A DNA stretch of 64,000 nucleotides, from NCBI GenBank assembly GCA_034401135.1, contig JAWZSP010000005.1, positions 2,046,001 to 2,110,000 on the forward strand, given 5' to 3'. The first letter of the stretch is position 1; every line of letters begins with the position of its first letter. Origin of the DNA: Volutella citrinella (taxonomy: Eukaryota; Ascomycota; Sordariomycetes; Hypocreales; Nectriaceae). The notes beneath the pieces were generated by a model. It did no database searches and had not been told where the DNA came from. It worked only from the letters and a program-made list of their open reading frames with translations. The position numbers and the translations under genes were made by a program. Shown piece after piece: positions 22,290 to 32,106 of the stretch.

Positions 22290-23249
22290 GGTGAAGAGCT
22301 GCGTATCCCGTCAAGTACAGGAGGCTATCCGTGGGTCTAAAGAGACTTGGAGCCCGGTATAGGCCGCGTGCGATCCTTGCTCGTGGGCTGGGATGAGTTG
22401 CCGGTCTGCTGTCGAGACGCTCCAGTGAGGTTATACTCGTTTGGTAGGGGAAAAAAATGTGGTGCGATAAGATAAGGGATTGGTACGTAGTGGGTTGCCG
22501 GGAATTACTTTCTTCCGCTTCCTCAGAGGAGCGACGCCACAGTCCTGGTAGTCCAGTATACGTCTTGTGAAGACAAACACCACGTTGCTGGATTCTCCGG
22601 CCAGTGAAGACCGTCGTGATGCGAAACCTTTCGGCTAATCATGCTCGAAGTTGCATCCCTGGGCTGTTCTAATGACCACCGTATCAACCCTGACCGCATA
22701 TGAGGGGGTGGCTTCCATGGAGAGACTGCTAAACAACGGACCTCGGCCTCATTTCTTTGGCGGCGACTTGAGGTTGGTGATAGCCTCGCGTCGGCTGCGG
22801 GTTCCGAGCACACGCATATCTGACCATCAATGCGACAATGTATTGTCTCGGAGTTGAGCCGTCCCCACAGCGCGGAGAACTCCCACGTGGGAGCGCACAG
22901 GAATGCTTCCGGATGCCCTTGGATGGCTCGAATTGGTAGGGAATGCCTTGGTGGGAGTGATAGAAGGGCGCTACTATAAGTCGGGATCTCTCCGCTCTGT
23001 TCGTCTTTGGGATGCTACGCAGCACAGACCTCGGGGCTTTGGCTACAACGATGGAACTATACTCGCCGCTGAATATCACACGAGCATGGGAGAGTGTTCC
23101 TGGATTGCCATGTGGGAGCCACAAGGGGGCACCGACAGGTACCCCGTACAGGCCAGAAGCATTTAAAATGTTAAATCGCTCCATCTCCAGCAAGGATGCT
23201 AATGGTGCTACAACTGCAATTCAGCATAGCTACTAACATGTGTAGGTCC
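22290..23249. other. Intergenic upstream of TIM54 with weak coding-like fragments
   Basis: The first 150 nt serve as TIM54 promoter/leader. Around 22900-23236 two + strand frames have protein-like composition (GWLELVGNALVGVIEGRYYK; MELYSPLNITRAWESVPGLP), the second ending at TAA (23234-23236) about 15 nt before repeat copy B. The minus strand is also open, so this may be chance. No domain is recognised. Confidence 0.3.
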
Positions 23250-23392
23250 GTTTGGGTGCAGATTAGGCAAGTACAGTATTATGTTGACTTTATTATGACA
23301 CCTATGTAATGTAAAATACAGAGGAACGTCAACAGGATGAGTGGAGCAAGTCACGATTTAACATTTGTGATGCTTGTGGGCTGTACACCGTG
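23250..23392 (+). repeat. Dispersed repeat, copy B
   Basis: Aligns over its full length with copy A (19000-19150) in the same orientation. The shared end segment TCACGATTTAACATTTG followed by GATGCTTGTGG is identical. If the boundaries are taken as TGTGTAGG (about 23240) and TTTAACA (about 23363), the unit has TG...CA termini like a very short LTR, but no target-site duplication was found. That reading is inference. Confidence 0.7.
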
Positions 23393-24799
23393 CTCCATGC
23401 AGGTGGATGTCGCAAAGTCTCAGCCGTCTTGGTGGTCTTGTATGACGGCACGAGACAGTGCCCTGTGCTGTGGGACGGATGCTCAGTCGGTGGATCGCTC
23501 ATCAAAACGATGCTTCGGGCGACTTCTTCACGGAATATTAACACCAAGTTGGGCACCAGCCGAGGAAGATTGGACATCCATCTCCGTCAGTGATCACACA
23601 CAACGGCGGCACTGGCCATGCTTGATGCTCCAGGTTGACCTGAGGAATGGGGAAACGGAAACGCTTGGCGGGGGTTTGAGCCCCTGGATGCGCCCGGCTT
23701 GGCTGGGGACCCCTGTGATGGCGAGGCTTTTGGTGGTCTGGGTGGTGGTGTTCACGCTGGGACGGGACTGGTCGCTGACTTGCGTCGACCGACCGCCAGC
23801 GCGCCCAACCGCGACCCGACCTGGGCGATTGCACGCTCGCACAGCGTGGCGATCTCCAGCCCCCTTTACCAATCGTAATTGGAGCCTCCAGATGCAACGG
23901 AGACGGTGGCAGTCGGGTGGTAGAAAAATTACAGCCAAATATGAAGTCGGGTAGCTGGTATGGGCTTTGAAAGTACTCGTCGCTGTAGGCCAGGTAAGGT
24001 ACCTACAACGCAGGAGGACTTTGGGCTCGGGGTGACCATGCGCCTCCTGCTTCAACAATGGGGAACACAACTTGGAATTGGCTAAGGGAAGCCTCCGAGG
24101 TCTTTTGAAAACCTAGGTACCTAGGAAGGAAGGCAATTCTCTGTCAAGTGCCAGATGCAAGGTTCCTCACAACACGTCTTCACTCTGGCGGGGTTTGAGG
24201 GCAAGTCGCAGCGTCTCGTGCCATGTACCAGGTGCCCTGCATCTCTGGGCTCTCCCCTGTGCCTCATGTAAGTAGCCGTTGCTCGCTTAAACATGGAAGC
24301 CCATATGGAAAACGACCAGAACAGGACAATGGACGGGCTGGGGCATTTGATGAAGCCAACCACAACATTACGTTACTTTAGGTAGTGCTACCTGGCCTGG
24401 GCGCCGACGTAACAGAGCCCCTGAGCGGGTTGGGCGGGCCCTCCCGACATTCACTGATCCAGGTGCTTTCGTCACGACTGACTCGCCCTCCTTGCCACCA
24501 GGCCTCCTGTTTTTGACACTTTGATGGCACTGGACGCTTGGAGACAACATTGGCAGGGAGGTGACGGTCCTAGATGAATGCCCACAGGCGCGCTGGGCTG
24601 GACAGCCCAAACAGACCACCCGACTGGTGTCCCGCGGCCAACCAACTCCAGCGCGAGCCCTCCACTCTAGGGCCTAACTTAGTCCCTGAGGTGGTACTTT
24701 AGTACCAGGCAGCGTGCTCCGGGCGGTCTACCACACAACGCAGCTACCGCCTGGAGCATCCCGAGGGCGGGCCAGTCGGTTGTCCTGATCAAGTCCCCC
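23393..24799. other. Intergenic upstream of COT-1
   Basis: No supportable gene. The longest frame (23337-23954 +) has no recognisable feature. Holds a perfect 14-bp palindrome at 24112-24125. Confidence 0.5.
24112..24125. repeat. Perfect 14-bp palindrome CCTAGGTACCTAGG
   Basis: Each half is the exact reverse complement of the other. Similar GGTACCT-type elements lie at about 23995-24006. Function unknown. It could be a regulatory site in the distal COT-1 promoter. Confidence 0.6.
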
Positions 24800-25311
24800 G
24801 GGCCCGTCCTAACACCACGGATGCCAGGATGGACGGTCCCTGCCGCCCGCACGCCGCCCTTTTTGACCCCTCGGACTTCCAACCCGTACCAGCGCTTGTG
24901 CCCAGCGAGAGCCACAGCCAGTAGTTCGGGCTGCAGAACGGACGGGACTGCACCACGAGCAACCTGCCACCGCTGCAACCTTCGACCGCTGCACGCACCA
25001 CATCACGACGGGGGCCATCACGACATCCCTCGACCTACACATACTCCCTCCATCCTTCATCCTCTCTGTCCCTCCCCGCTCCCCTCTTGTCTCTTCCGCT
25101 GTTCGCCCCAATCTCCAGTGCCCGAGCGAGCGTCCGCACTATCGCAAGCTCCTCCGGCCCAAGCCACCCACCGGCGCCGCCTGGCCCTCTTACCCCTGGA
25201 GCATCTCCTGAACTCCGCCTTTGATCTGCCCCCCGTGCCCTTCTCCCCTCGCCTGCAGCCAGCACGAGACGACGACACGGCTCGAGATCGGCCTCACCCT
25301 CACCCTCCGCC
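24800..25311 (+). promoter_or_regulatory. Pyrimidine-rich promoter/5' leader of COT-1
   Basis: C/T-rich on the + strand, particularly 25020-25100 and 25225-25311, running directly into the COT-1 ATG. Short upstream frames are present. The transcription start cannot be placed. Confidence 0.5.
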
Positions 25312-27420
25312 ATGGACGCCAACAGCAACCGCCTCTACCTGAATTTCGGGAACAACAACGACCGCCTGCCCCCCCCCTCGGACCGCAACGCATATCCCAC
25401 CACCCCCTCAACATTCCCGCAGCCCGTCTTCCCCTCGGGCCAGCAACAAGCCGGTATGCCCCAGCAACAGGCCTATGCCGGCGGCTACGCGCCCCAGGGA
25501 TACTTCATGCAGAACCAGTATGCTCCTCAGTATGCCGGCCAGGCTGTGAGTGACTACGGCAACGTCCAGAATGCCGCCTACCAGCCACGATCCAACACTC
25601 CCGGCACCAACGATCCCAACACCGGCCTCGCACACCAGTTCTCCCACCAGAACCTCGGCGGCGCTGCCCGAGCGCAAGCATACGCTCGCGGCCCCTCTCC
25701 CGCACAGCGTCCCCGAACTGCGGGTGCGTCTGGCCAGCCCGCCTACAACAGCTATGCCAACGCTCCTCCCATGCCCAGCCAAGGTGCTGCCCCCGTAAAC
25801 GAGTTCCAGACAGCCCCCGAGCGAAACCCCGATCGGTATGGCTCCAATGCCAACAGCAACCAGAAGAAGTGCTCCCAGCTGGCTACCGACTTCTTCAAGG
25901 ATAGCGTGAAGCGGGCGCGGGAACGAAACCAGAGGTATGATCATGATTCTGGACTCTGGAAGCCTTGCGGGATACCCACTTGCTGACCATGCTCGTTCCA
26001 CCATGAACAGACAGAACGAACTCGAGCAGAAGCTTTCGGACCCGGGACAGAGCTCCGCCCGACGGGAACAGCTATGGTCCACCGCCGGAAGGAAAGAGGG
26101 TCAATACCTGCGTTTCCTGCGAACCAAGGACAAGCCGGAGAACTACAACACAGTCAAGATTATCGGAAAGGGAGCTTTCGGAGAGGTCAAGCTGGTGCAG
26201 AAGAAGGGAGACGGCAAGGTCTACGCCATGAAGTCACTCATCAAGACGGAAATGTTTCGAAAGGACCAGCTCGCCCACGTCCGGTCAGAGCGAGACATTC
26301 TCGCCGAGTCAGACAGCCCCTGGGTCGTCAAGCTCTACACCACTTTCCAGGATGCGTACTTCCTCTACATGCTCATGGAGTTCTTGCCAGGTGGTGACTT
26401 GATGACAATGCTCATCAAGTACGAAATCTTTTCCGAGGATATTACCCGATTCTACATTGCCGAAATTGTCTTGGCCATTGAAGCCGTCCACAAACTCGGC
26501 TTCATTCACCGGTATGTTGCACTCGACCGCCGCTCTGCTGCCGCCCCCTCGCCTGCGCCAATGGCTCGCTAACACCAAGACAGTGATATCAAGCCCGACA
26601 ACATCCTCCTTGACCGAGGCGGCCACGTCAAGCTGACTGATTTCGGTCTCTCCACGGGCTTCCACAGGCTTCACGACAACAACTACTATCAACAGCTGCT
26701 GCAGGGACGATCCAACCGCCCCCGTGACCGAACCTCGGTCGCTATTGACCAGATCAATCTCACGGTCAGCAACCGATCACAGATCAATGACTGGCGACGA
26801 TCGCGGCGATTGATGGCCTACTCCACCGTCGGAACGCCCGACTACATTGCCCCCGAGATCTTCACTGGCCAGGGTTACATGTTCGACTGCGATTGGTGGT
26901 CTCTGGGAACCATCATGTTCGAATGCCTGGTTGGCTGGCCCCCATTCTGTGCCGAAGACAGCCATGACACCTACCGCAAGATTGTCAACTGGAGACAAAC
27001 CCTGTACTTCCCCGACGACATCACCCTGGGTGTCGATGCCGAGAACTTGATCAGGAGGTGAGTCTATTTCTTTTTCTCAACCACACACATGTGTAGTATG
27101 CGTTACTGACGGCTCCTAGCATGGTTTGCAACACCGAGAACCGCCTGGGTCGTGGTGGTGCCCACGAGATCAAGAATCACGCCTTCTTCCGCGGTGTCGA
27201 GTTTGACAGCCTGCGACGCATTCGTGCGCCGTTCGAGCCTCGCCTGACGTCCAACATCGACACCACCTACTTCCCGACTGACGAGATCGACCAGACTGAC
27301 AATGCGACGGTCCTCAAGGCCCAGGCCATCCAGTCGGGACGCCAAGTGGAGGAGTCTCCGGAGATGAGCCTGCCGTTCATCGGCTACACCTTCAAGCGGT
27401 TCGACAACAACTTCCGATAA
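25312..27420 (+). CDS. cot-1: NDR-family serine/threonine kinase COT-1 (Cbk1/Orb6)
   Basis: An AGC kinase of the NDR/LATS group that controls polarised hyphal growth and branching with Mob2-type coactivators. Exons: 25312-25934, 26011-26511, 26584-27057 and 27120-27420. Introns have GTATGA/GTATGT/GTGAGT donors and CAG/TAG acceptors, and all joins restore family sequence. The product is about 632 aa. Order: a Gln/Tyr/Pro-rich disordered N-terminus (1-190), the Mob-binding N-terminal regulatory region ([20 protein letters not shown]), then the kinase domain with [23 protein letters not shown] (the HR|D motif is split by intron 2) and DFGLSTGF. The NDR-specific insert follows ([20 protein letters not shown]). 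The activation loop is [15 protein letters not shown] and the hydrophobic motif at the end is [12 protein letters not shown]. All catalytic residues appear intact. Confidence 0.97.
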
Positions 27421-28222
27421 ACGGACCTGGGGGGTTGAGCTTTCTTCTTTCATCATTATCGACGGCGAGGGCGCTGGCTCGCGAACTGGTTTCGCCCAAT
27501 CCCCGTGGGAAAGATGTGGGAGAGAAGATGCAGTCGAGGGGCAAAAAAAAAGAAGGGTCACATATGGGCGGGTGCTAGGTGGCAACGGTAAGAGCTCGGT
27601 TGGGCCATGCTCGTAACCCCGAAGGCTTTGGGGGGTTCTCACTGTGTTTGGTCTGGGCTCTGTTTATCGTGATGCTACTGCTGCTGCTGTAAACATGTCA
27701 ATAACACACGGCTTGGGGTTGAGTTGTGGGAGCGAGGTTGGGTTGCCAGAAGCACATAGATTTGGGATGGACGATCGGTAATGTGTGTTGGTTCCATTAT
27801 ATGAGGCATGTATCAGGAGAAAGAAGCTTAGACCCTTTTCATGGCAATTATACAATCTAATTGGCGATCCTTTTTAACCCTTGACGCGTGCAATTGTCAT
27901 GGGTGGTGCGCTGCTGATGCTGGCCAGGCACTCGAGGGCCAGGTTTCACTCAGGCCCGGCTCTATAGTACATTTTCTGCCCCGTCTCCTCTGCCGTATAC
28001 TGGGCAAACAGCTGATTTGTTTGGTCAGCGGGTCTCCTTCCGAAGTGACACGTTCGTCCTTACTCTTGCCGTGCCTAGACCATGTATTTGTCGACTCATC
28101 GACTCATTGAAACCTAATACGCCAAACTCCGTTGCCAAGTTGGAGCGTCCCCGGCATAACCGTCCTAGGAAGCAGCCCGTGTAATGTATTTCTGCGTAGC
28201 GATTTTATGACTCCAAGTCCCC
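27421..28222. other. Convergent 3' regions of COT-1 and SF3A2
   Basis: About 800 bp between the two stop codons. It includes an A-rich tract near 27542-27550 and otherwise nothing recognised. Likely holds both 3' UTRs. Confidence 0.5.
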
Positions 28223-28936
28223 TCATCGAGCGGTCAGGCCTGGCGCGGCGTTGAAACGCTCCTCGCGTTCCGTCATGAACATGACCTGGATCCAGTACTC
28301 CCTGGCGTCGGGGTCCCAGAAGCAGAACTGGCGATCCTCGCGCTTGTCCAGCTCGCGGGCGGGGATCTTGAAGGCGACGGTCTCGTAGGGGTCGGCTGCG
28401 ACGACCAGGTACTGGAAGTTCTTGTCGGGCTCCTCGACGCGCTGGGTGAAGGCGTTCATGACCTGCCACTTGGGGCTGGTCTCCTGGGTGGCGTCCGGGT
28501 ACTGGAGCTGGAAGAGCAGGCCCTGCTGGCGGGAGGCGGGGTCGCGGATCTTTGTGATCTTGTAGCCTGGGCGGCCGATCTTGACGATGCTGCGGCGCGC
28601 GGCGTAGCCGGCAGCGATGCCGACGGGGAGTCCCGTGGCCGGGTCGACGTTCTGCTTGCCCTCCTTCTGCTCGCGCGCGGCGCGGCGGGCCAGGTTGGTC
28701 TGGTGCTTCTTGCCCTGGGTGTGGGCGAGATAGGAGCCGTCGTTTTGGTGCACGGTCAGGCAGAGGCGGCACTCGAAGGAGCCGACGTGGTTCTTGAAGA
28801 AGTAGGGGTCCTTGTCGAGGTCGATGGTCTCGAGGGCGAGCTTGCGGAGGCGCTCGCGACGGTCGGCGTTGGAGGCGGACTGCGAGGCCACGCCGCCGCC
28901 GCCGAACTTGACGCCCGCGCGATTCTGACGATCCAT
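28223..28936 (-). CDS. prp11: Splicing factor 3A subunit 2 (SF3a66/Prp11)
   Basis: A subunit of SF3a, which binds U2 snRNP and is needed for prespliceosome assembly. Intronless, 237 aa, close to the yeast Prp11 length and lacking the Pro-rich tail of animal SF3A2. Order: the conserved start MDRQNRAGVKFGGGGVAS; the helix RRERLRKLALETIDLDKDPY; a matrin-type C2H2 zinc finger with C56, C59, H72 and H78 (CRLCLTVHQNDGSYLAHTQG); then GRPGYKITKIRDP and the domain ending in FWDPDAREYWIQVMF. ATG 28936 is the only plausible start. The frame on the same strand that spans 28104-29186 is an Arg/Pro-rich shadow. Confidence 0.97.
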   Translation of the reverse strand: MDRQNRAGVKFGGGGVASQSASNADRRERLRKLALETIDLDKDPYFFKNHVGSFECRLCLTVHQNDGSYLAHTQGKKHQTNLARRAAREQKEGKQNVDPATGLPVGIAAGYAARRSIVKIGRPGYKITKIRDPASRQQGLLFQLQYPDATQETSPKWQVMNAFTQRVEEPDKNFQYLVVAADPYETVAFKIPARELDKREDRQFCFWDPDAREYWIQVMFMTEREERFNAAPGLTAR

Positions 28937-29186
28937 GGCTGAGGGGAGGAAAAGACGGAGGGCGAGGAACTGCGCTACTGAGGGAGGGGTGGCGCTGCGT
29001 TGTGGTAGAGAGAAGTGTCTGGTCGCGAGGCTGGAGGTTTAGATGGAGAAGAGTTCGCGGTAGGGACACGGCGAACGGACGCTCAGACCAGGGCTCACCG
29101 CGGTGAGCAGATGGAATTATGGGGACCCGTTTCGGTGTGTGGACCAATAGATCGCCTGTGCTGTCTGTGATGCGAGAAGCCTTCAA
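28937..29186 (-). promoter_or_regulatory. Upstream region of SF3A2
   Basis: Short stretch between the SF3A2 start and the decayed coding fragments. It is pyrimidine-rich on the minus strand next to the start codon, consistent with a promoter/leader. Confidence 0.4.
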
Positions 29187-29704
29187 CTACAGGACTGCTA
29201 TTTCGACGGAGATTAAGATACTTGGAAATAACTGAATACATGCATGACCGCTGACAAATCTTGTTGAACTCGTGGTTCTCGATGAATCGCTCCCATGTAT
29301 CACCAGCAGATCAAACTCCGGATCGAGCGTATCCCAGACGAGCGCCATGAGGCCTCGTTTGGCAATCCAAAATCTGCTTTCAATAATTTCGGGCCAAAAA
29401 AGGTCTCTCATTACCGAAATATCCTACCGAAGAAGTCTAAGTGAGTTGCAATGGTGGTATTGTTGAAGGTGCCTGGGTGTGCGAGCGAGCCTGCAGCCCC
29501 CGGACCGACTATTGCCTTGATGTCCTCGCGACCGCCAAGTCTTTGGATCTGGGCGGAGGTTATCTCCTGCCGGCACTCGGTTGTGGCTCACTCGTGCCCG
29601 TCCTCGGACATTAACTGGTGCTTCTCCCCCGACGTCATGATATTGGGGAAGGGGGAAGCGTGGTGCGCTGTCCTGGGCATCACGTCGAGGCCTGATTGAT
29701 GCAT
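29187..29704 (-). pseudogene. Decayed or unresolved orphan coding fragments
   Basis: Not recognised. Three consecutive minus-strand stretches read like one protein broken by a stop and a shift. The first is 29704-29588, starting ATG with MHQSGLDVMPRTAHHASPFP and ending TGA. The second continues in the same frame after the stop (ITSAQIQRLGGREDIKAIVG, then HPGTFNNTTIATHLDFFG). The third, in another frame from about 29411 (ATG) to 29187, carries MRDLFWPEIIESRFWIAKRG and MALVWDTLDPEFDLLVIHGS. A GTGAGC donor at 29590 could instead open an intron, but I found no acceptor that keeps a long frame. Either a pseudogene or a small multi-exon gene that I cannot resolve. It sits just left of repeat copy C. 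Confidence 0.3.
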
Positions 29705-29809
29705 AGCTTTTGAGCGAGCGTTGTGCGCTTCGTCTCAGGCAGCTGCAGTATTTGCTCCGGCCTGGAGCTGTTGTTTGAAAGCTAAAGACATAATGGAGGG
29801 CGAATCACA

Positions 29810-29915
29810 GAATGTAGCGAGTGAATACAGGGTCATGTTGGGGGTTGACTCTGATGTAGAGGAACCTCAACGGGATTAATAGAAGATAATATTTGTGATG
29901 CTTGTGGCCCGGGGT
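29810..29915 (+). repeat. Dispersed repeat, copy C (diverged)
   Basis: Shares the right half of copies A and B: a GAGGAAC-CTCAAC-GGGAT segment near 29859-29876, then ATTTGTGATGCTTGTGG at 29891-29907, identical to A and B apart from one base just before it. The left half is only weakly similar. Same orientation as A and B. Confidence 0.55.
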
Positions 29916-30138
29916 GTATTGAGCGACACTGGGTGAACTGAGAAGGCAACAGCAGTAGTAGCACCTCCGCTTTCCAAGGTGGGCGGGTACTCGGCGGCCA
30001 GGTGGGGTTGGCTGAAAGGCGGTGTAAGAAAAAAGCCGGCAGAACTGGCATCCCACTTAATTTTTTTACACCCGCCCCAAAATTGCATCTAACCGACTTG
30101 CTGCAGTCAAGCCGACATCTTCAGATTTATACACCACA
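29916..30138 (+). promoter_or_regulatory. NUG1 promoter/leader
   Basis: Short upstream stretch between repeat copy C and the NUG1 start, with a T tract near 30061-30067. No other feature was found. Confidence 0.4.
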
Positions 30139-31861
30139 ATGGCCGGCTCAATTAACAAGCCCAAGAGTATGTGAAACCATTAATCCGTGGCGCCGGCTGT
30201 ATAATTCGTCCCTCTTCGAAAAAAATCCTAACCCTTTTGCAGAGCCCAAGTCCAAGCGGACGCCAACCCGGCTCCGCAACAAGATCCAAAAGGCATCCGC
30301 CGCCAAGCAGAAAAAGCAGCGCAAGCTCGCCAAACAAAACCCGGAATGGCGATCGAAACTGAAGAAGGACCCGGGAATCCCCAACCTGTTCCCGTATAAG
30401 GAGAAGATCCTCCAGGAGATTGAGGAGAAGCGCCTGAAGAAGGCTGAGCAGGCCCAGAAGAAGAAGGAGATGGCAAAGGCTGCCAAGACCGGCGCGGATG
30501 GGCAGACCGTGGATCATGTCGGCACTGGTCATGATGAGGACGAAGATATCGACGACGAGCTAATGGATGAGGACGACGGCGAGGATGTGGACGAGGCGAA
30601 CCCGATGGCAGCGCTCCTCGCCAGCGCCCGCGCTGCGGCCAACAAGTACGACAAGGAATTGGCCGACGACGACGTGATGGACGAGGACGACGACAGCGAC
30701 GACTCTGGCAACGAGCGCGGACCCGAGATGTCCATTGGCCAGGCCAGCTCCCGTAAGACCTACGACAAGGTCTTCAAGCAGGTTGTGGAGCAGGCCGATG
30801 TTGTGCTCTACGTCCTCGACGCCCGCGACCCCGAGGGCACCCGCTCGCGCGAGGTTGAACGCAGTGTCATGGCCGCGGCATCCGGCGGCAAGCGGCTCAT
30901 TCTCATCATCAACAAGGTCGACCTGATCCCGCAGAAGGTGCTCCGCGACTGGCTGGTCTACCTCCGCCGCTACTTCCCGACCCTGCCCCTGCGCGCGTCC
31001 GGCGCCGCCCCCAACGCCCACACCTTCAACCACCGCGACCTGACCGTCTCGAGCACGTCGAGCGCCCTGTTCAAGGCGCTCAAGAGCTTCGCCGCGAGTC
31101 GGCAGCTCAAGCGCGCCGTCTCTGTCGGCGTCATCGGATATCCCAACGTCGGCAAGAGCTCCGTCATCAATGCGCTGCTCTCCAAGATGAGCGGCAAGGG
31201 CGGCGGCGCCTCCAAGGCCTGTCCAGCTGGCGCCGAGGCTGGTGTTACCACCAGCATCCGGTCTGTCAAGATTGACAGCAAGCTTACCCTGCTCGACTCG
31301 CCCGGTGTCGTCTTCCCATCCTCGTCCTCCATCCAGTCCGGCGGTCTCGTGAACCTGAAGAACGCCACCGAGGCCCACGCCCACCTCATCCTTCTCAATG
31401 CCGTCCCGCCCAAGCAGATCGATGACCCCATCCCCGCCGTCTCGCTCCTCCTCCGTCGCCTTTCAGCCTCGCCCGAGCTCGTGCAGAAGCTCTACGAGGT
31501 TTACGACATCCCTGCCCTGCTGCCGAGCCGCGCTGATGGTGACACCACCACAGACTTCCTCGTCCAGGTCGCCCGCAAGCGCGGTCGTCTCGGCCGCGGT
31601 GGCATCCCCAACATCAACTCTGCCGCCATGACCGTCGTCACCGACTGGCGTGATGGCCGTATCCAGGGATGGGTCCAGCCTCCTGCTCTGGCAGTTGAAT
31701 CGTCCGATGCCTCGGCCAAGCCTGCTGTGAAGAACCTAGGAGAGGATGAGGTTGCTGCAGACCAGAAGCAGATCGTCACCGAGTGGGCTGCCGAGTTCAA
31801 GCTCGAGGGTCTCTGGGGCGATGATGAAAACACTGCCGGCGAGGATGCCATGGAGCAATAA
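30139..31861 (+). CDS. nug1: Nuclear GTPase NUG1 (nucleostemin/GNL3 family)
   Basis: A circularly permuted GTPase that acts in nucleolar and nuclear maturation and export of pre-60S ribosomes. Exons are 30139-30166 and 30243-31861, giving about 548 aa. The intron 30167-30242 (donor GTATGT, CTAAC branch site near 30228, GCAG acceptor) was accepted because the join gives the conserved basic start MAGSINKPK|KPKSKRTPTR. Order: basic GN3L-type N-terminus and coiled coil (about 10-110), an acidic stretch (about 125-185), then the permuted motifs. G4 NKVD (about 233) precedes G1 GYPNVGKSSV (about 308), and G3 DSPGV (about 360) follows. PCPA-like SKACPAGAEAGVTTSIRSVK lies between G1 and G3. The permutation is the family hallmark. 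TAA ends at 31861, 245 nt from the stop of the convergent DIS3 gene. Confidence 0.96.
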
Positions 31862-32106
31862 TGCGTGCCTGCTGTGGAGTGCCCGATGGGGGTTAAAAAA
31901 AGGATGAAGATGAGACATGAGTGGTTCATAGGGATTTGTTCGGCGTTTCAAGGTTGGCTGATAGATCGGATTAACCGTGCATATACATTTATCAAACAAT
32001 TCATTTTTTCTATCTTCCAAATCGTTGATGGGATATTCTCTACTCGTCAGTTGCTTTGTGACATGGCCCCTTCCCCTGCACTCCTTGCGTATGCGCCAGC
32101 ATTCAA

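Noticed and set aside
21414..22340. 308-codon + strand frame opposite TIM54
   Set aside because: Low-complexity Leu/Gly/Arg composition mirrors TIM54 codons; TIM54 is unambiguous.
28104..29186. 360-codon minus-strand frame overlapping SF3A2
   Set aside because: It is an Arg/Pro-rich alternative frame of the SF3A2 gene; the 237-residue SF3A2 frame carries all conserved residues.
30560..31384. 274-codon minus-strand frame opposite NUG1
   Set aside because: Antisense shadow of the NUG1 GTPase region.
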